From Slackia sp. (GTDB lineage: Bacteria > Actinomycetota > Coriobacteriia > Anaerosomatales > Anaerosomataceae): a stretch of DNA of 64,000 bases. Where the stretch lies: the NCBI GenBank assembly GCA_020725885.1, contig DYEA01000008.1, positions 1-64,000 on the forward strand, given 5' to 3'. Position 1 is the first letter of the stretch. Every line of letters begins with the position of its first letter. The position numbers were made by a program, and so were the translations under genes. The notes beneath the pieces were generated by a model that saw only the letters and a list, made by a program, of their open reading frames with translations, made no database searches and was not told the DNA's origin. This document shows, piece by piece, positions 18,492-27,264 of the stretch.

Positions 18492-20144
18492 ATGGGTTCT
18501 CTCGAACGGATCGTCGAAGCGGACGCCGTCGCCCGGCTGGCCGCCCGGGACGCGAGCCTGTTCTCCGACGACGTCGACGCTCGCATCGCCGTCGGGCAGC
18601 GGCTCGGGTGGCTCGACCTCGCCAGCAAGGCCTCAGCGAGATTCCCCCTCCTGCGGAACCTGGCTGAGGCCATACGGTCCGAGGGCGCGACCGACGTCGT
18701 TCTGCTCGGGATGGGCGGCTCCTCGCTTGCGCCGCTCGTGCTGTCGCGCGTGATCGGCAGCGCACCTGGCTACCCGCGTCTGCACGTCCTCGACACCACC
18801 TCCCCGATCGCGCTCGCGTCGCTGCTGCAGACGCTCGACCCGGCCGGCGTGTTCGTCATCGTCGCGAGCAAGTCCGGCACCACCATCGAGCCCTTGTCCC
18901 TGTACGCCATCGTGCGGGGATGGCTCGATGACGCCCTCGGCAGGCCCGCGGCCGGTCGACGGTTCATCGTGATCACCGACCCCGGCTCGCCGCTCGAGAA
19001 GCTGCGCCAGAAGGAGACGATGCGCCTCACGCTCTCGGCGCCGCCGACGGTGGGCGGGCGCTACTCGGCGCTCTCGCTGTTCGGGCTGGCGCCTGCTGCG
19101 CTGATCGGCATCGACATCGAAACCCTCGTGTCCCGTGCCGCGGTGATGGAGGCGACCTGCAAGAACGAGGCTCCCGAGAACCCGGGGGCGCTGCTCGCTG
19201 CCCGGATCGCAGACGCCTACGATGACGGCAGAGACAAGCTTTCTCTCGTGACCTCTCCGGCGCTCCGGCCGTTCGGGCTCTGGGTCGAGCAGCTCATCGC
19301 CGAGTCGCTCGGCAAGAACGGCGTCGGCGTCGTGCCCGTGCTGGAAGTCGAGCCCCCGGAAATCGCGTCTTCGGGCGGCAGGCGGCTCTACGCCGTCGTG
19401 CGGTTGCGCGCGGATTCGGCGCTCGCGTCGTGGGTCGAGGAGGCCCTGCACGCCGGGCTCGACGTCGTAGAGCTCGTCGTCGACGACGGCCTGGACTTGG
19501 GGGCGGAGTTCGTCCGCTGGGAGTTCGCCACGGCGCTTGCCGGCTTCTTGCTCGGCGTCAACCCGTTCGACGAGCCGAACGTCGCGGAAGCCAAACGGGC
19601 GACGGCGGACATCTTGGCAGGAGCCGCCTCAGCGCCCCGCGCTTGCTGCGACCTCGACGGCACGTGGGCGACTTTCGCAGGCGGTCTCGCCGCGCCGGAT
19701 CCGCTCCCCGCGAGCCGCATCGACGCTGTGCGCGCCTGGCTCGCGAGCGCCCGCGCGGAGGACTACCTGGCCATGCTGGTGTACGCTCCAGACGACGGTG
19801 CTTACCTGGAGCCCTTCGAGCAGGCGGCTTCAGCGGTCGAGAGAGCCACAGGCCTCCCCGTCTGCCTCGAGCTCGGCCCCCGGTACCTCCACTCCACCGG
19901 GCAGCTCCACAAGGGCGGCCCGAACACCGGCGTGTTCCTGCTCGTCACGGCCCGGGACCGAACCGACTTCATCGTCCCCGGAGAGCGCTATACCCTCGCC
20001 GCCCTTCACAGAGCACAAGCGGAGGGAGACCTGGCCACCCTCGCCGCGCACGGCCGGCGCGTCCTTCGCCTCGACCTGCCGACCGGCACCGCAGACGCAT
20101 TCAGCGCGCTCGCCCGGGACATCGCCGCTGCGGCTCTGACGTGA
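18492..20144 (+). CDS. pgi: Glucose-6-phosphate isomerase
   Basis: This 550-aa protein interconverts glucose 6-phosphate and fructose 6-phosphate. It has two sugar-isomerase (SIS) domains: residues 60-200 hold DVVLLGMGGSSLAPLVLS and VIVASKSGTTIEPLSLY, the phosphate-binding SKSGTT loop, and the second SIS domain follows. The late part carries GPRYLHSTGQLHKGGPNTG, a conserved PGI region with the catalytic His. The layout resembles the PGI half of transaldolase-PGI fusions; no transaldolase part is attached here. A ribosome site (AAGGAGG) lies upstream, 10 bp after the EamA stop. Transcription likely ends at the hairpin 20148-20181. Confidence 0.88.
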   Translation: MGSLERIVEADAVARLAARDASLFSDDVDARIAVGQRLGWLDLASKASARFPLLRNLAEAIRSEGATDVVLLGMGGSSLAPLVLSRVIGSAPGYPRLHVLDTTSPIALASLLQTLDPAGVFVIVASKSGTTIEPLSLYAIVRGWLDDALGRPAAGRRFIVITDPGSPLEKLRQKETMRLTLSAPPTVGGRYSALSLFGLAPAALIGIDIETLVSRAAVMEATCKNEAPENPGALLAARIADAYDDGRDKLSLVTSPALRPFGLWVEQLIAESLGKNGVGVVPVLEVEPPEIASSGGRRLYAVVRLRADSALASWVEEALHAGLDVVELVVDDGLDLGAEFVRWEFATALAGFLLGVNPFDEPNVAEAKRATADILAGAASAPRACCDLDGTWATFAGGLAAPDPLPASRIDAVRAWLASARAEDYLAMLVYAPDDGAYLEPFEQAASAVERATGLPVCLELGPRYLHSTGQLHKGGPNTGVFLLVTARDRTDFIVPGERYTLAALHRAQAEGDLATLAAHGRRVLRLDLPTGTADAFSALARDIAAAALT

Positions 20145-20147
20145 GGA

Positions 20148-20181
20148 CGCCGGCCCCTCGATGCTCTTCGAGGGACCGGCG
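20148..20181. terminator. Hairpin between convergent pgi and symporter genes
   Basis: CGCCGG-c-CCCTCGA (20148-20161) pairs with TCGAGGG-a-CCGGCG (20168-20181) around a 6-nt loop, with one C/A mismatch. It begins four bases after the pgi stop, and the opposing symporter gene ends at 20233, so it may stop transcription from both sides. No strong T-run follows. Confidence 0.6.
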
Positions 20182-20232
20182 CCTGGACTCCAGCGAGCTC
20201 CCTGGGGGTAGAGCCCGCGGATCCTCTCGTCG

Positions 20233-22068
20233 CTAGTGGCTCTTCGTGCCGAGCAGCCCGCCGACCTTGTCGAGCCCGAGGTCGCGCTCGTGCCGCTCGT
20301 GAGCCGTGCCGTGGATGCGCATCCAGATCTCGTCGACGTTCTTGGGGAGCTGTCCGTCCAGCTTGCTCACCACGATGATGGTAAGCAACGCGAGCGGGAA
20401 TGTGAACAGCACCGGGAAGGTCAGCGAGCCCAGGAACCCGATCACGCCCTCCTTCGGGATCCTTCCGAGCGTCTGCAAGATGTTCAGGAAGATGAACGCA
20501 ATCGAGCTGCCGAGACCGACGACGATGCCTGCGGTCGCGCCGCGCTCCGTGGTGCCCTTCCACCAGATGCCGGTGAGCAGCATCGGCACGAAGGCGGAGG
20601 CGCCGACCGAGAACGCCCAGGTCACCATCATCGCGATGAGCGCCGGGTACGCCTGGTCGAGACCGAACTTCGGGATCGCCAGGCCGATGAGCAGCGCCAG
20701 CGTCGCGAAGAACAGCACCGACACCTTGCCCACGAGCACGCGCTTGGCCTCGCTCGCGTTCGGGTTGATGTACTTCTCGTACACGTCGTGCCCGACCGCG
20801 GACGCCGCAGCGATCAGCAGGCCGCCGATGGTGGAGAACATCGCCGCGAACGCTCCTGCCGAGACCACGCCCAGCAGCGCCTGCCCGCCCAAGATGTTCG
20901 CGAGCGTCGGCATGACCTGGTCAGGCTTGACGAGGTGGCCGTGCACGTTCGCGGCCGCGATCGTCCCGCCGTTGGCGAGGTGCTCCTGGATGAAGCCGAG
21001 GCCGGCGAGACCCGCGATCGGCGCCATGATGTAGAAGGTGCCGATGAACACGAGCACCCAGAAGGTGGAGCGCCGCGCGGCAGAGCCGGAGGGGTTCGTG
21101 TAGTACCGGTTCAGGATGTGCGGCAGGCCGGCGGTGCCGAGCACGAGCGCGAGCACCATCGAGAACTGGTCGAACTTGTTGTAGCGGTGCCCCGGCTCGC
21201 GGAAGAGCATGGCGCGCAGCTCGTGCAGCTTGTTCTTGGACGGGAGCGCGACCGCGATCTTGCCCTCGGCGTTCGAGGCGACGAACTCCTCGACCTTGGC
21301 ATACTCTTCAGGCGTCATGATGGTCTCGGCGGCCTCGAGCGGCGTCTTTCCGGTCGCCGGGTTCGGCGTGGTCAGCTCTGCGACCGTCATGGCCTTCGTG
21401 TCGACGATCGGGGTCTTCGACGCCTCAGCAAGCGCCTTCGGGTAGTTGAAGCCGTTGCCGAACGCGAATGCGACCACGAGGAACATGGCGAACCACAGCC
21501 ACCAGAACTGGAAGATCTGGTTCAGCGTGGTGCCCTTCATGCCGCCCATGCCGACGTAGAGGGCCATGATCGCTGCGACGACGACGACGCCGGACGTGTA
21601 CGGCTCCATGCCGAAGATGCCCTTGCCGACGAGCACCTGCCAGGTCGTCCCCGCGCCGAACATCTGCGGGGCCATGTAGAACAGCGACGTGAGCAGGACC
21701 GCGAGCACCGTGATCAGCCGGATGCGGTCGCTGCCGAAGCGGCCGTACGCGAAGTCCGCGACCGTGTACTCGCCGAAACGGCGCAGCGCAGACGCGATGA
21801 ACAAGACGACCACCATGAAGCCGCCGGCGAAACCGGCCGCGTACCACACGCCGTCGAGGCCGGACGCGTACACCGCGCCCGCGACTCCCAGGAACGACGC
21901 CGCCGACAGGTAGTCGCCAGAGATCGCCGACGCGTTCGAGAACGAGCCGACCTTGCGGCCCGCCAGGTAGAAGTCAGCCGTGGTGCGCGTGAACCTGCGG
22001 GAGAAGATCGAAAGCCCGATCGTGAACAGGATCAGGACGACCACGAGGGCGATTGCGAACGTGTTCAT
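20233..22068 (-). CDS. Sodium:solute symporter, ActP/VC_2705-like
   Basis: This 611-aa membrane protein of the SSS family has about 13 hydrophobic segments. The start (TADFYLAGRKVGSFSNASAISGDYLSAASFLG) is typical of cation/acetate symporters. An 80-residue soluble loop at about 215-300 (TPEEYAKVEEFVASNAEGK) matches the large-loop subfamily described for VC_2705-type symporters. It imports an organic acid such as acetate with Na+, as inferred from the family. It is the last gene of a three-gene unit after a universal stress protein and a DUF485-like small subunit, with only 2 bp between the small subunit stop and its ATG. Confidence 0.88.
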   Translation of the reverse strand: MNTFAIALVVVLILFTIGLSIFSRRFTRTTADFYLAGRKVGSFSNASAISGDYLSAASFLGVAGAVYASGLDGVWYAAGFAGGFMVVVLFIASALRRFGEYTVADFAYGRFGSDRIRLITVLAVLLTSLFYMAPQMFGAGTTWQVLVGKGIFGMEPYTSGVVVVAAIMALYVGMGGMKGTTLNQIFQFWWLWFAMFLVVAFAFGNGFNYPKALAEASKTPIVDTKAMTVAELTTPNPATGKTPLEAAETIMTPEEYAKVEEFVASNAEGKIAVALPSKNKLHELRAMLFREPGHRYNKFDQFSMVLALVLGTAGLPHILNRYYTNPSGSAARRSTFWVLVFIGTFYIMAPIAGLAGLGFIQEHLANGGTIAAANVHGHLVKPDQVMPTLANILGGQALLGVVSAGAFAAMFSTIGGLLIAAASAVGHDVYEKYINPNASEAKRVLVGKVSVLFFATLALLIGLAIPKFGLDQAYPALIAMMVTWAFSVGASAFVPMLLTGIWWKGTTERGATAGIVVGLGSSIAFIFLNILQTLGRIPKEGVIGFLGSLTFPVLFTFPLALLTIIVVSKLDGQLPKNVDEIWMRIHGTAHERHERDLGLDKVGGLLGTKSH

Positions 22069-22070
22069 GC

Positions 22071-22442
22071 TTACGCCCCCTTCTCTTCCTGGCTGCGCGC
22101 GGCGATCTCATCAGCCATCTGCGCGAGCTTCTCGTCCAGCTTGTCTGCCTGCTTGGAGTACGTCCAAGCCATCACCCAGAGGAACACGTAGTACAGCAGC
22201 GATACGAACAGGTAGTTCGCCGTGAACCCGCCCCAGATCGGCTTGGCGTACCACGCCTCCCACCACACCGACGACGCCGGGATGGCGAGCGTGACTGCGA
22301 AGAAGATCGCTCCGTACGTGAACGAGAGCTTGCGCTGCTCGCGGAACACGGCGTCGACGCTCTCGATCGTGTCGACGTGCTCGCCGTGCCGCACGTGTGC
22401 GACCTTCGGAGCGCCGGCCGCGCGTGCTGTCGTGTCCGTCAT
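22071..22442 (-). CDS. DUF485-like symporter small subunit
   Basis: This 123-aa protein has a soluble N-terminus ending FREQRKLSF, two membrane segments (YGAIFFAVTLAIPA, YLFVSLLYYVFLWVMAWTY) and a charged helical tail. This is the YjcH/DUF485 layout found next to ActP-type symporters. The true start is ATG 22442, just after GGAGGTGCAC; the frame is open further upstream but without a start that fits. It lies between usp and the symporter gene and probably assembles with or stabilises the symporter. Confidence 0.8.
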   Translation of the reverse strand: MTDTTARAAGAPKVAHVRHGEHVDTIESVDAVFREQRKLSFTYGAIFFAVTLAIPASSVWWEAWYAKPIWGGFTANYLFVSLLYYVFLWVMAWTYSKQADKLDEKLAQMADEIAARSQEEKGA

Positions 22443-22471
22443 CGTGTGCACCTCCTTTGCTTCCCGCGGCC

Positions 22472-22966
22472 CTACTCGGCCTTCACGACGAGGACGGGGA
22501 TGGGCGAGCCCTTGACGACCGTTTCGGCGACGCTGCCGAGCGCGATGCGCTTCAGGCCCGTGCGCCCAGTGTCGCCGCAGACGATCAGGTCGGCGCCCCA
22601 GTCGATGGCAGTGGCGACGATGCGCTTCGCCACGCCGCCCTTGACGACCTCGACTTCGCATTCGACCCCGTTGCGCTCGCACATCGTCTTCGCGATGACG
22701 AGCCCCTTCACGGACGGGTGGACGCCTTCGAAGACGTCCTCGTTCATGACCTCTTCCGGGTACTCGAGGGCCTCGAGGCCGGTGTCCACGAAGATCGCCT
22801 TGACCTTCGCGCCGAAGGTCTTCGCGAGGATGACGGCGTACTCGGTCGCCGCGATCGCGGGTTCCGAACCGTCGGTCGGCAGCAGGATCTTGTCAATCTC
22901 GTGGCACACCTCTTGGATGTCGCCGAGCTTGATGTCCTCGGCCGACCCTTTGATGCAGACCTTCAT
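22472..22966 (-). CDS. Universal stress protein (UspA family)
   Basis: This 164-aa protein has a Usp domain from about residue 25 (KILLPTDGSEPAIAATEYAV) with the ATP-binding pattern GDTGRTGLKRIALGSVAE (G-x2-G-x9-GS) near residues 130-147. An unusual 22-residue front (MKVCIKGSAEDIKLGDIQEV) precedes the fold. ATG 22966 is chosen because GGAGGAGGTGA lies just upstream; the GTG at 22975 falls inside that ribosome site. It heads the symporter unit, suggesting stress- or energy-linked control of the transporter. Confidence 0.88.
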   Translation of the reverse strand: MKVCIKGSAEDIKLGDIQEVCHEIDKILLPTDGSEPAIAATEYAVILAKTFGAKVKAIFVDTGLEALEYPEEVMNEDVFEGVHPSVKGLVIAKTMCERNGVECEVEVVKGGVAKRIVATAIDWGADLIVCGDTGRTGLKRIALGSVAETVVKGSPIPVLVVKAE

Positions 22967-23193
22967 CCGGTTCACCTCCTCCTTTCAGCCCGCGCGTCGT
23001 GCGCGGTGCCTGCGGCAACCGTACCGCTGGGGCGAGGAGGACGGGTCGAGGCTGCGGCGTGCGGCGAGCGGCTGTCGGCAGACGGACGGGAGCGGACGGC
23101 GAGCGGAGGGTCATGGACGTGCCCGTGCGCGGCATGCCGTTCGTCTACGGACGAAAGCCGCTCACCGGCGACGCCGGCACAGCGCGGCCGGTC

Positions 23194-23646
23194 TCAGAGC
23201 TCGACGATGCGCGCGCGGGCGGGGCGAGCGGCCACCTCGAGCAGGCCGACGGTCGGGCGCGCGCCGTGGCGAGGACGCGCGGCGGAGCCCGGATTGAGGA
23301 GCAGCGCCCCGTCGCGGTCCTCGACGTGCGGCACGTGGGTGTGCCCGAAGACCAGGACGTCGGCGGGCGATGCCCTGTGGAGACGCACGGCGTCTTCGAG
23401 ATGGTGCGCGACCACGATCGATACGCCGGCCAGCTCCAGCCGCGCGACGTGGTCGAGCAGCCCGGCGATCCCCCACGGGTCGGTGTTGCCCGCGACCGCG
23501 GTCACGGGCGCGATCGCCTCGAGCTCCCGCAGCACGTCGAGCGAGCCGACGTCTCCCGCGTGCACGATGCGCTCGCACCCCTCGAAGGCGGCACGAACGC
23601 TTGCCGGCAGCACGCCGTGCGTGTCTGAGATGACGCCGATCCGCAC
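23194..23646 (-). CDS. YfcE/MJ0936-type metallophosphoesterase
   Basis: This 150-aa protein has all five metal-binding motifs of the family: GVISDTHG, HAGDVGS, AVAGNTD, VVAHH and VFGHTHVP. Such proteins are Mn2+-dependent phosphodiesterases with poorly known substrates. The GTG start at 23646 lies 1 bp after the LytTR stop, making it the last gene of the long minus-strand run. About 205 bp of apparently non-coding DNA then separates it from the usp start; no clear promoter or LytTR repeat was found there. Confidence 0.85.
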   Translation of the reverse strand: MRIGVISDTHGVLPASVRAAFEGCERIVHAGDVGSLDVLRELEAIAPVTAVAGNTDPWGIAGLLDHVARLELAGVSIVVAHHLEDAVRLHRASPADVLVFGHTHVPHVEDRDGALLLNPGSAARPRHGARPTVGLLEVAARPARARIVEL

Positions 23647-23647
23647 G

Positions 23648-24361
23648 CTACAGCCCGAGAGCCTTCTTGAGCGCCGGCACGCGGCGGCGGGAAGCCGGCA
23701 CCTGCGTGCCCGCCGCGTCCTTGAGCGTGAGCATCATCGTCCCGCCGTACATCGGCACCACCTCCCGCACCTGAGCGAGGTTCACGACGAAGCGCCGATG
23801 CACCCGGAAGAACCCTTGCGGCTCCAGACGCGCCTCGAGCTGCGCGAGCGACATCGTCGAAAGGAACCGCTCGTTCTCGGTGAAGATGTACGAGTAGTCG
23901 TCCTTGGCCATCACGTAGTAGATGTCTTGCACCTGGATCAGGAGCTTCCTGCCGGCCTTCTCGACAGGGATGCGCTCCACGCGGACCGGCGCCTCCTCGG
24001 CGGGGCGCAGGCGGGCGACGGCGGCTTGCAGCCGCCTCAGCTCCACCGGCTTGACGAGGTAGTCGACCGCAGCGACCTCGAACGCCTTGACGGCGTGCTC
24101 GCTGTGTGCGGTCACGAACACGACCGCCGGCGGCCGCTCCGCTTGGGCCAGCGCCTCGGCGAGCTGCATGCCGGAGATGCCCGGCATGTCGATGTCGAGA
24201 AAGACCACGTCGTACGGGATGGCCCGGATGAGCTGCAGCGCTTCCTGCGCGTTCGAGGCCTCGCCGATCACCTCGACCCCGCCTGCTTCTTCGAGGAGGT
24301 ACCGGAGCTCGGAGCGCGCAGGCGCCTCGTCATCGACCACGAGCGCCTTGATCAGCCCCAT
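23648..24361 (-). CDS. LytTR-family response regulator
   Basis: This 237-aa regulator has a receiver domain (residues 4-115) with acidic pocket DDE near residue 10, the phospho-acceptor Asp in VVFLDIDMPG near residue 56 and Lys in YLVKPVE near residue 106. A LytTR DNA-binding domain (about 130-235, FFRVHRRFVVNLAQVREV) follows. The ATG at 24361 lies within the end of the LytS-like kinase gene (32-bp overlap), so the two form a pair. A regulated target could be the adjacent usp/symporter unit, by analogy with other LytTR systems, but no binding repeats are evident. Confidence 0.93.
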   Translation of the reverse strand: MGLIKALVVDDEAPARSELRYLLEEAGGVEVIGEASNAQEALQLIRAIPYDVVFLDIDMPGISGMQLAEALAQAERPPAVVFVTAHSEHAVKAFEVAAVDYLVKPVELRRLQAAVARLRPAEEAPVRVERIPVEKAGRKLLIQVQDIYYVMAKDDYSYIFTENERFLSTMSLAQLEARLEPQGFFRVHRRFVVNLAQVREVVPMYGGTMMLTLKDAAGTQVPASRRRVPALKKALGL

Positions 24362-25649
24362 CTGCCTCCCCTTCCGTCCTCGGAACTAAGCGAGCGGTCA
24401 CGGTCGTCCCTTGGCCTTCCACGCTCTCGATGGACAGCCCGCTGCCCGGACCGAAGTGCCCGCGCACCCTATCGTGCACGTTCTTAAGCGCGATGCCAAG
24501 ACCGCGGCCCACGCCGGACTCGAGCACGCGCGCGAGCTCGGCGGACGGCATACCTGCCCCGTCGTCCCGTACAGTGATCTCCACCCCGTCCGCTCTCGAG
24601 CGCGCAGTGAGCCAGATCGTGAGCGGCCGGTCCGGCATCAGCGCATGCTGCACGCAATTCTCGACGAGCGGCTGGACGATGAAGGCCGGGACCATGAACC
24701 GCTCCAGCCCGGGCTCCACGTCCTCGACCACCCTGATGCGATCGCCGAAGCGGGCCTGCTCGAAGCGCATGTAGCTGCGCGCGTACTCGATCTCGCGCTC
24801 AAGCGGCACGAGGTCCTCGTTCTCCTCGAGCGTCCGGCGATAGAACCGCGCGAACTCCCGCAGCAGCTCTCTCGCCCGAGGCGGGTCGGTCCGGATGAGC
24901 GCCGCGATCGTGTTGATGGTGTTGAACAGGAAGTGCGGATTGATCTGCGCCTGCAGCGCCTTGAGCTCCATGCGGCACGCGAGCTGCGTCTGCCGCTCCA
25001 GCTCCGAGAGCTCGAGCTGCGTCGAGAGCAGACGCGCGAGACCCTCGACCATCGTGACCTGCGTCTCGTTCAGCAGGCGCGGGGTCGTGTAGTAGAACTT
25101 CAGCGTGCCGACCACTTCGCCCCGGACGTGCAGCGGCACGACGATCGCCGCCCGCAGGTAGCAGCCCTTGACGGGGCAGCCGATGTCTTCGCGCGTTGAG
25201 AGGATCCTGTGCTCGTCGTGCTCGATGGCCTCTTTCGTCGCCCTCGTCATGATCGGGCCGCCAGGCTGGTGGTGGTCCTCGCCGAGCCCAGCGAAGCCCA
25301 GCACGGTCGTGCGGTCGGTGATCGCGACTGCCGCTGCGTCGCTCTCCTCGAGCGCCAAGCGGCAAACGGCCTGAGCGGTGTCCCGGTCGAGACCGCGACG
25401 CATGTACGCCAGGCTCCTCGAGGCGATCTCGAGGATCTGGTGCGATTGCATCGCCCGGATGTGGTCGGGCCGCGTGAGGACCCGAGCGACGACCGAGCCG
25501 ACCGCGATGACGATCAGCCCGGCGACTGCGACGATCGACACGGGGCGGGACACGCCGCCCAAGACCGACGCGACCGCGACGACGCCGATAGCGCTCGTCG
25601 CGATGAACAGCGCGGCGTCGATGATCAGCGCTCGCCTCAGGTGCAACAT
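24330..25649 (-). CDS. LytS-type GAF sensor histidine kinase
   Basis: This 439-aa kinase has two N-terminal membrane helices (about residues 8-28 and 33-55) and a GAF domain (about 80-215). The GAF domain contains the IGCPVKGCYLRAAIVVPL stretch seen in LytS/YpdA proteins. The His_kinase core has phospho-acceptor His in QINPHFLFNTINTI near residue 238, and the HATPase domain has GMPSAELARVLE and GLGIALKNVHDR. ATG 25649 has GAGAGG upstream; the long open frame ahead of it is a GC-driven extension. It overlaps both the GNAT gene before and the regulator after. Confidence 0.92.
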   Translation of the reverse strand: MLHLRRALIIDAALFIATSAIGVVAVASVLGGVSRPVSIVAVAGLIVIAVGSVVARVLTRPDHIRAMQSHQILEIASRSLAYMRRGLDRDTAQAVCRLALEESDAAAVAITDRTTVLGFAGLGEDHHQPGGPIMTRATKEAIEHDEHRILSTREDIGCPVKGCYLRAAIVVPLHVRGEVVGTLKFYYTTPRLLNETQVTMVEGLARLLSTQLELSELERQTQLACRMELKALQAQINPHFLFNTINTIAALIRTDPPRARELLREFARFYRRTLEENEDLVPLEREIEYARSYMRFEQARFGDRIRVVEDVEPGLERFMVPAFIVQPLVENCVQHALMPDRPLTIWLTARSRADGVEITVRDDGAGMPSAELARVLESGVGRGLGIALKNVHDRVRGHFGPGSGLSIESVEGQGTTVTARLVPRTEGEADGADQGARGR

Positions 25650-26494
25650 CCTGAGCCTCTCTCGGTGTCGATGTTCGAGAACGCGAGCAGGTGCTTGCGC
25701 GGGCCGACCGGCTCGAACCCGAACCGGGCGTACAGGCGCTGCGCTGCTTCGTTCTCCGCCTGCGTGTACAGCACCGTGCGGTGGACGCCCTGCCTGCAGA
25801 GATACCGCAAAGCGTCCGACAGCAGCGCGGCTCCCACGCCCCGCCCGCGCTCGGCAGGCACGACGGCGAGACGCCCTATCACTCCATGCCCGCGGTCCAC
25901 CCTGCACATAGCGTACCCTACGACCGCCCCGCCTCGTCTCGCGACGGTCACGCGGTCCGCCGAAAGGAACTCCCGCATGAGACGGACGTCGTAGCGCCAG
26001 AAGTCGCTGAAGCAGAGGATGTCGACGGCCAACAACGGCTCCAGCACGCCCTCGTCCGCCACCTGGATCTCGATGTCGCTCGCGTCGTGTCTCTCGACCT
26101 CTCTGCGGTGGACGAGCCCAAGGGTGACGCCCGTGTGCACCACGTGCATCCCGGCCTTCTGGTACGGCCCGTCTTGCCCCTCGGCGACGAACGGGCTGAT
26201 GAGGTCTTCGAACCCCTGCGCGCGCACCACCGCTCGCAGCGCCGCCATGTGCGAGGGTATGCTCCGCTCGACGCTCCACAACGCCGTGACCGCCACCAGG
26301 GGCAGGTGGTCGCGCCAGCGCCCGAGTATCGCCGCATCGCCTGCGTCGCTCACCTGCACCGTCCAGGGCGCGTTCGACCAGGCCCGGCGCAGATCGTCCA
26401 GCGAGTCGAACACGCCGTCTTGCCGGGCGTACGCCCAGACGCGCGCCAAGTCGCGCTCGCCAGCCGTCCTGAGCGCGTGAGCCCCCATGATCAT
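25637..26494 (-). CDS. GNAT acetyltransferase, two-domain
   Basis: This 285-aa protein ends with a clear GNAT domain (about residues 165-275): VVGYAMCRVDR, the acetyl-CoA loop LAVVPAERGRGVGAALL and NEAAQRLYARFGFEPVGP. The N-terminal half is a second, degenerate GNAT-like region. ATG 26494 overlaps the stop of the TSUP gene (ATGA), and its own stop overlaps the kinase start by 13 bases, so it belongs to the same mRNA. The substrate is unknown. It could modify a small molecule or a protein N-terminus. Confidence 0.82.
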   Translation of the reverse strand: MIMGAHALRTAGERDLARVWAYARQDGVFDSLDDLRRAWSNAPWTVQVSDAGDAAILGRWRDHLPLVAVTALWSVERSIPSHMAALRAVVRAQGFEDLISPFVAEGQDGPYQKAGMHVVHTGVTLGLVHRREVERHDASDIEIQVADEGVLEPLLAVDILCFSDFWRYDVRLMREFLSADRVTVARRGGAVVGYAMCRVDRGHGVIGRLAVVPAERGRGVGAALLSDALRYLCRQGVHRTVLYTQAENEAAQRLYARFGFEPVGPRKHLLAFSNIDTERGSGCCT

Positions 26495-27264
26495 CGCGAG
26501 ACCAGCTCCCCGGCCGCAAGCCACACCGCGACGCACACGAGCATGGCAGCGAATGCGTACCGCACCGTCGCCTCTTTGGCCAAGATGGTCAAGCGCGACC
26601 CTACGGCTGCTCCGGGGACGACGCCGAGCACGAGGCCGGCAGCAAGCGCCAGGTCCACGTGCCCGAGCGCGTAGTGGGCGACGCTGCCCGGCACTGCGAG
26701 CACCGCGACCGCCACGAGGCTCGTGCCGATGGCGCGCTTCGTCTCGAACTTGAGCCACCGGACGAGCAGCGGGACGATGACGAAGCCGCCGCCAAGCCCG
26801 AGGAACCCGGAGTAGAGCCCCGCAGCGGCACCCACCGCCGCGAGCTGCGCGAGCCTCGGCTCTGCCGCATCCTGCCGCGGCGAAACCGATGCCTCCCGCA
26901 CGGTCCAGAGGAGCGTGTCGCCAGCCACGTAGAGGATGAGCGCTGCGGTGACCAGCATGACGGCCGTGCCTCCTGCGGCGGCGCTTCCGAGCGCCCCGAG
27001 GACCGACGCGGCGGCGCCGACCAAGCCGATCGTGACGCCCGAGCGCACGTCCGCGAGCCCACGCTTCGCGTACGTCCACGCGCCGGTGAGCGCTCCCGGG
27101 AGGATGACCGGCAACGGCGTCCCCACCGCCACGAGGGCTGGCGCGCGCAGGATCAGCCTGATCGCGGGCGTCGTGACGATGCCGCCGCCGATGCCGAAGG
27201 CCCCAGACAGCACGCCGGAAACGGCCCCGATGGCGATCGCGGCAGCGGTCCTGGCCAGGTTCAT
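26491..27264 (-). CDS. TSUP/TauE-family membrane transporter
   Basis: This 257-aa membrane protein shows two related halves, each with the glycine signature SGVLSGAFGIGGGIVTTPAI (residues 17-36) and GLYSGFLGLGGGFVIVPLLV (around 145-165), and about eight hydrophobic helices. TSUP proteins move sulfite, sulfonates, thiosulfate or organosulfur anions. It is coupled by ATGA overlaps to the glycosyltransferase before and the GNAT gene after. Sulfur-related cargo is inferred from the family only. Confidence 0.88.
   Translation of the reverse strand: MNLARTAAAIAIGAVSGVLSGAFGIGGGIVTTPAIRLILRAPALVAVGTPLPVILPGALTGAWTYAKRGLADVRSGVTIGLVGAAASVLGALGSAAAGGTAVMLVTAALILYVAGDTLLWTVREASVSPRQDAAEPRLAQLAAVGAAAGLYSGFLGLGGGFVIVPLLVRWLKFETKRAIGTSLVAVAVLAVPGSVAHYALGHVDLALAAGLVLGVVPGAAVGSRLTILAKEATVRYAFAAMLVCVAVWLAAGELVSR

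Noticed and set aside
20236-22191. A 651-codon plus-strand frame opposite the symporter
   Set aside because: Composition is that of an antisense shadow, and the symporter and DUF485 genes account for the DNA.
22982-23193. A small gene in the gap between usp and the phosphoesterase
   Set aside because: Short frames there (for example from 23113) have no ribosome site and run into the antisense of the phosphoesterase. I see no gene in this gap.
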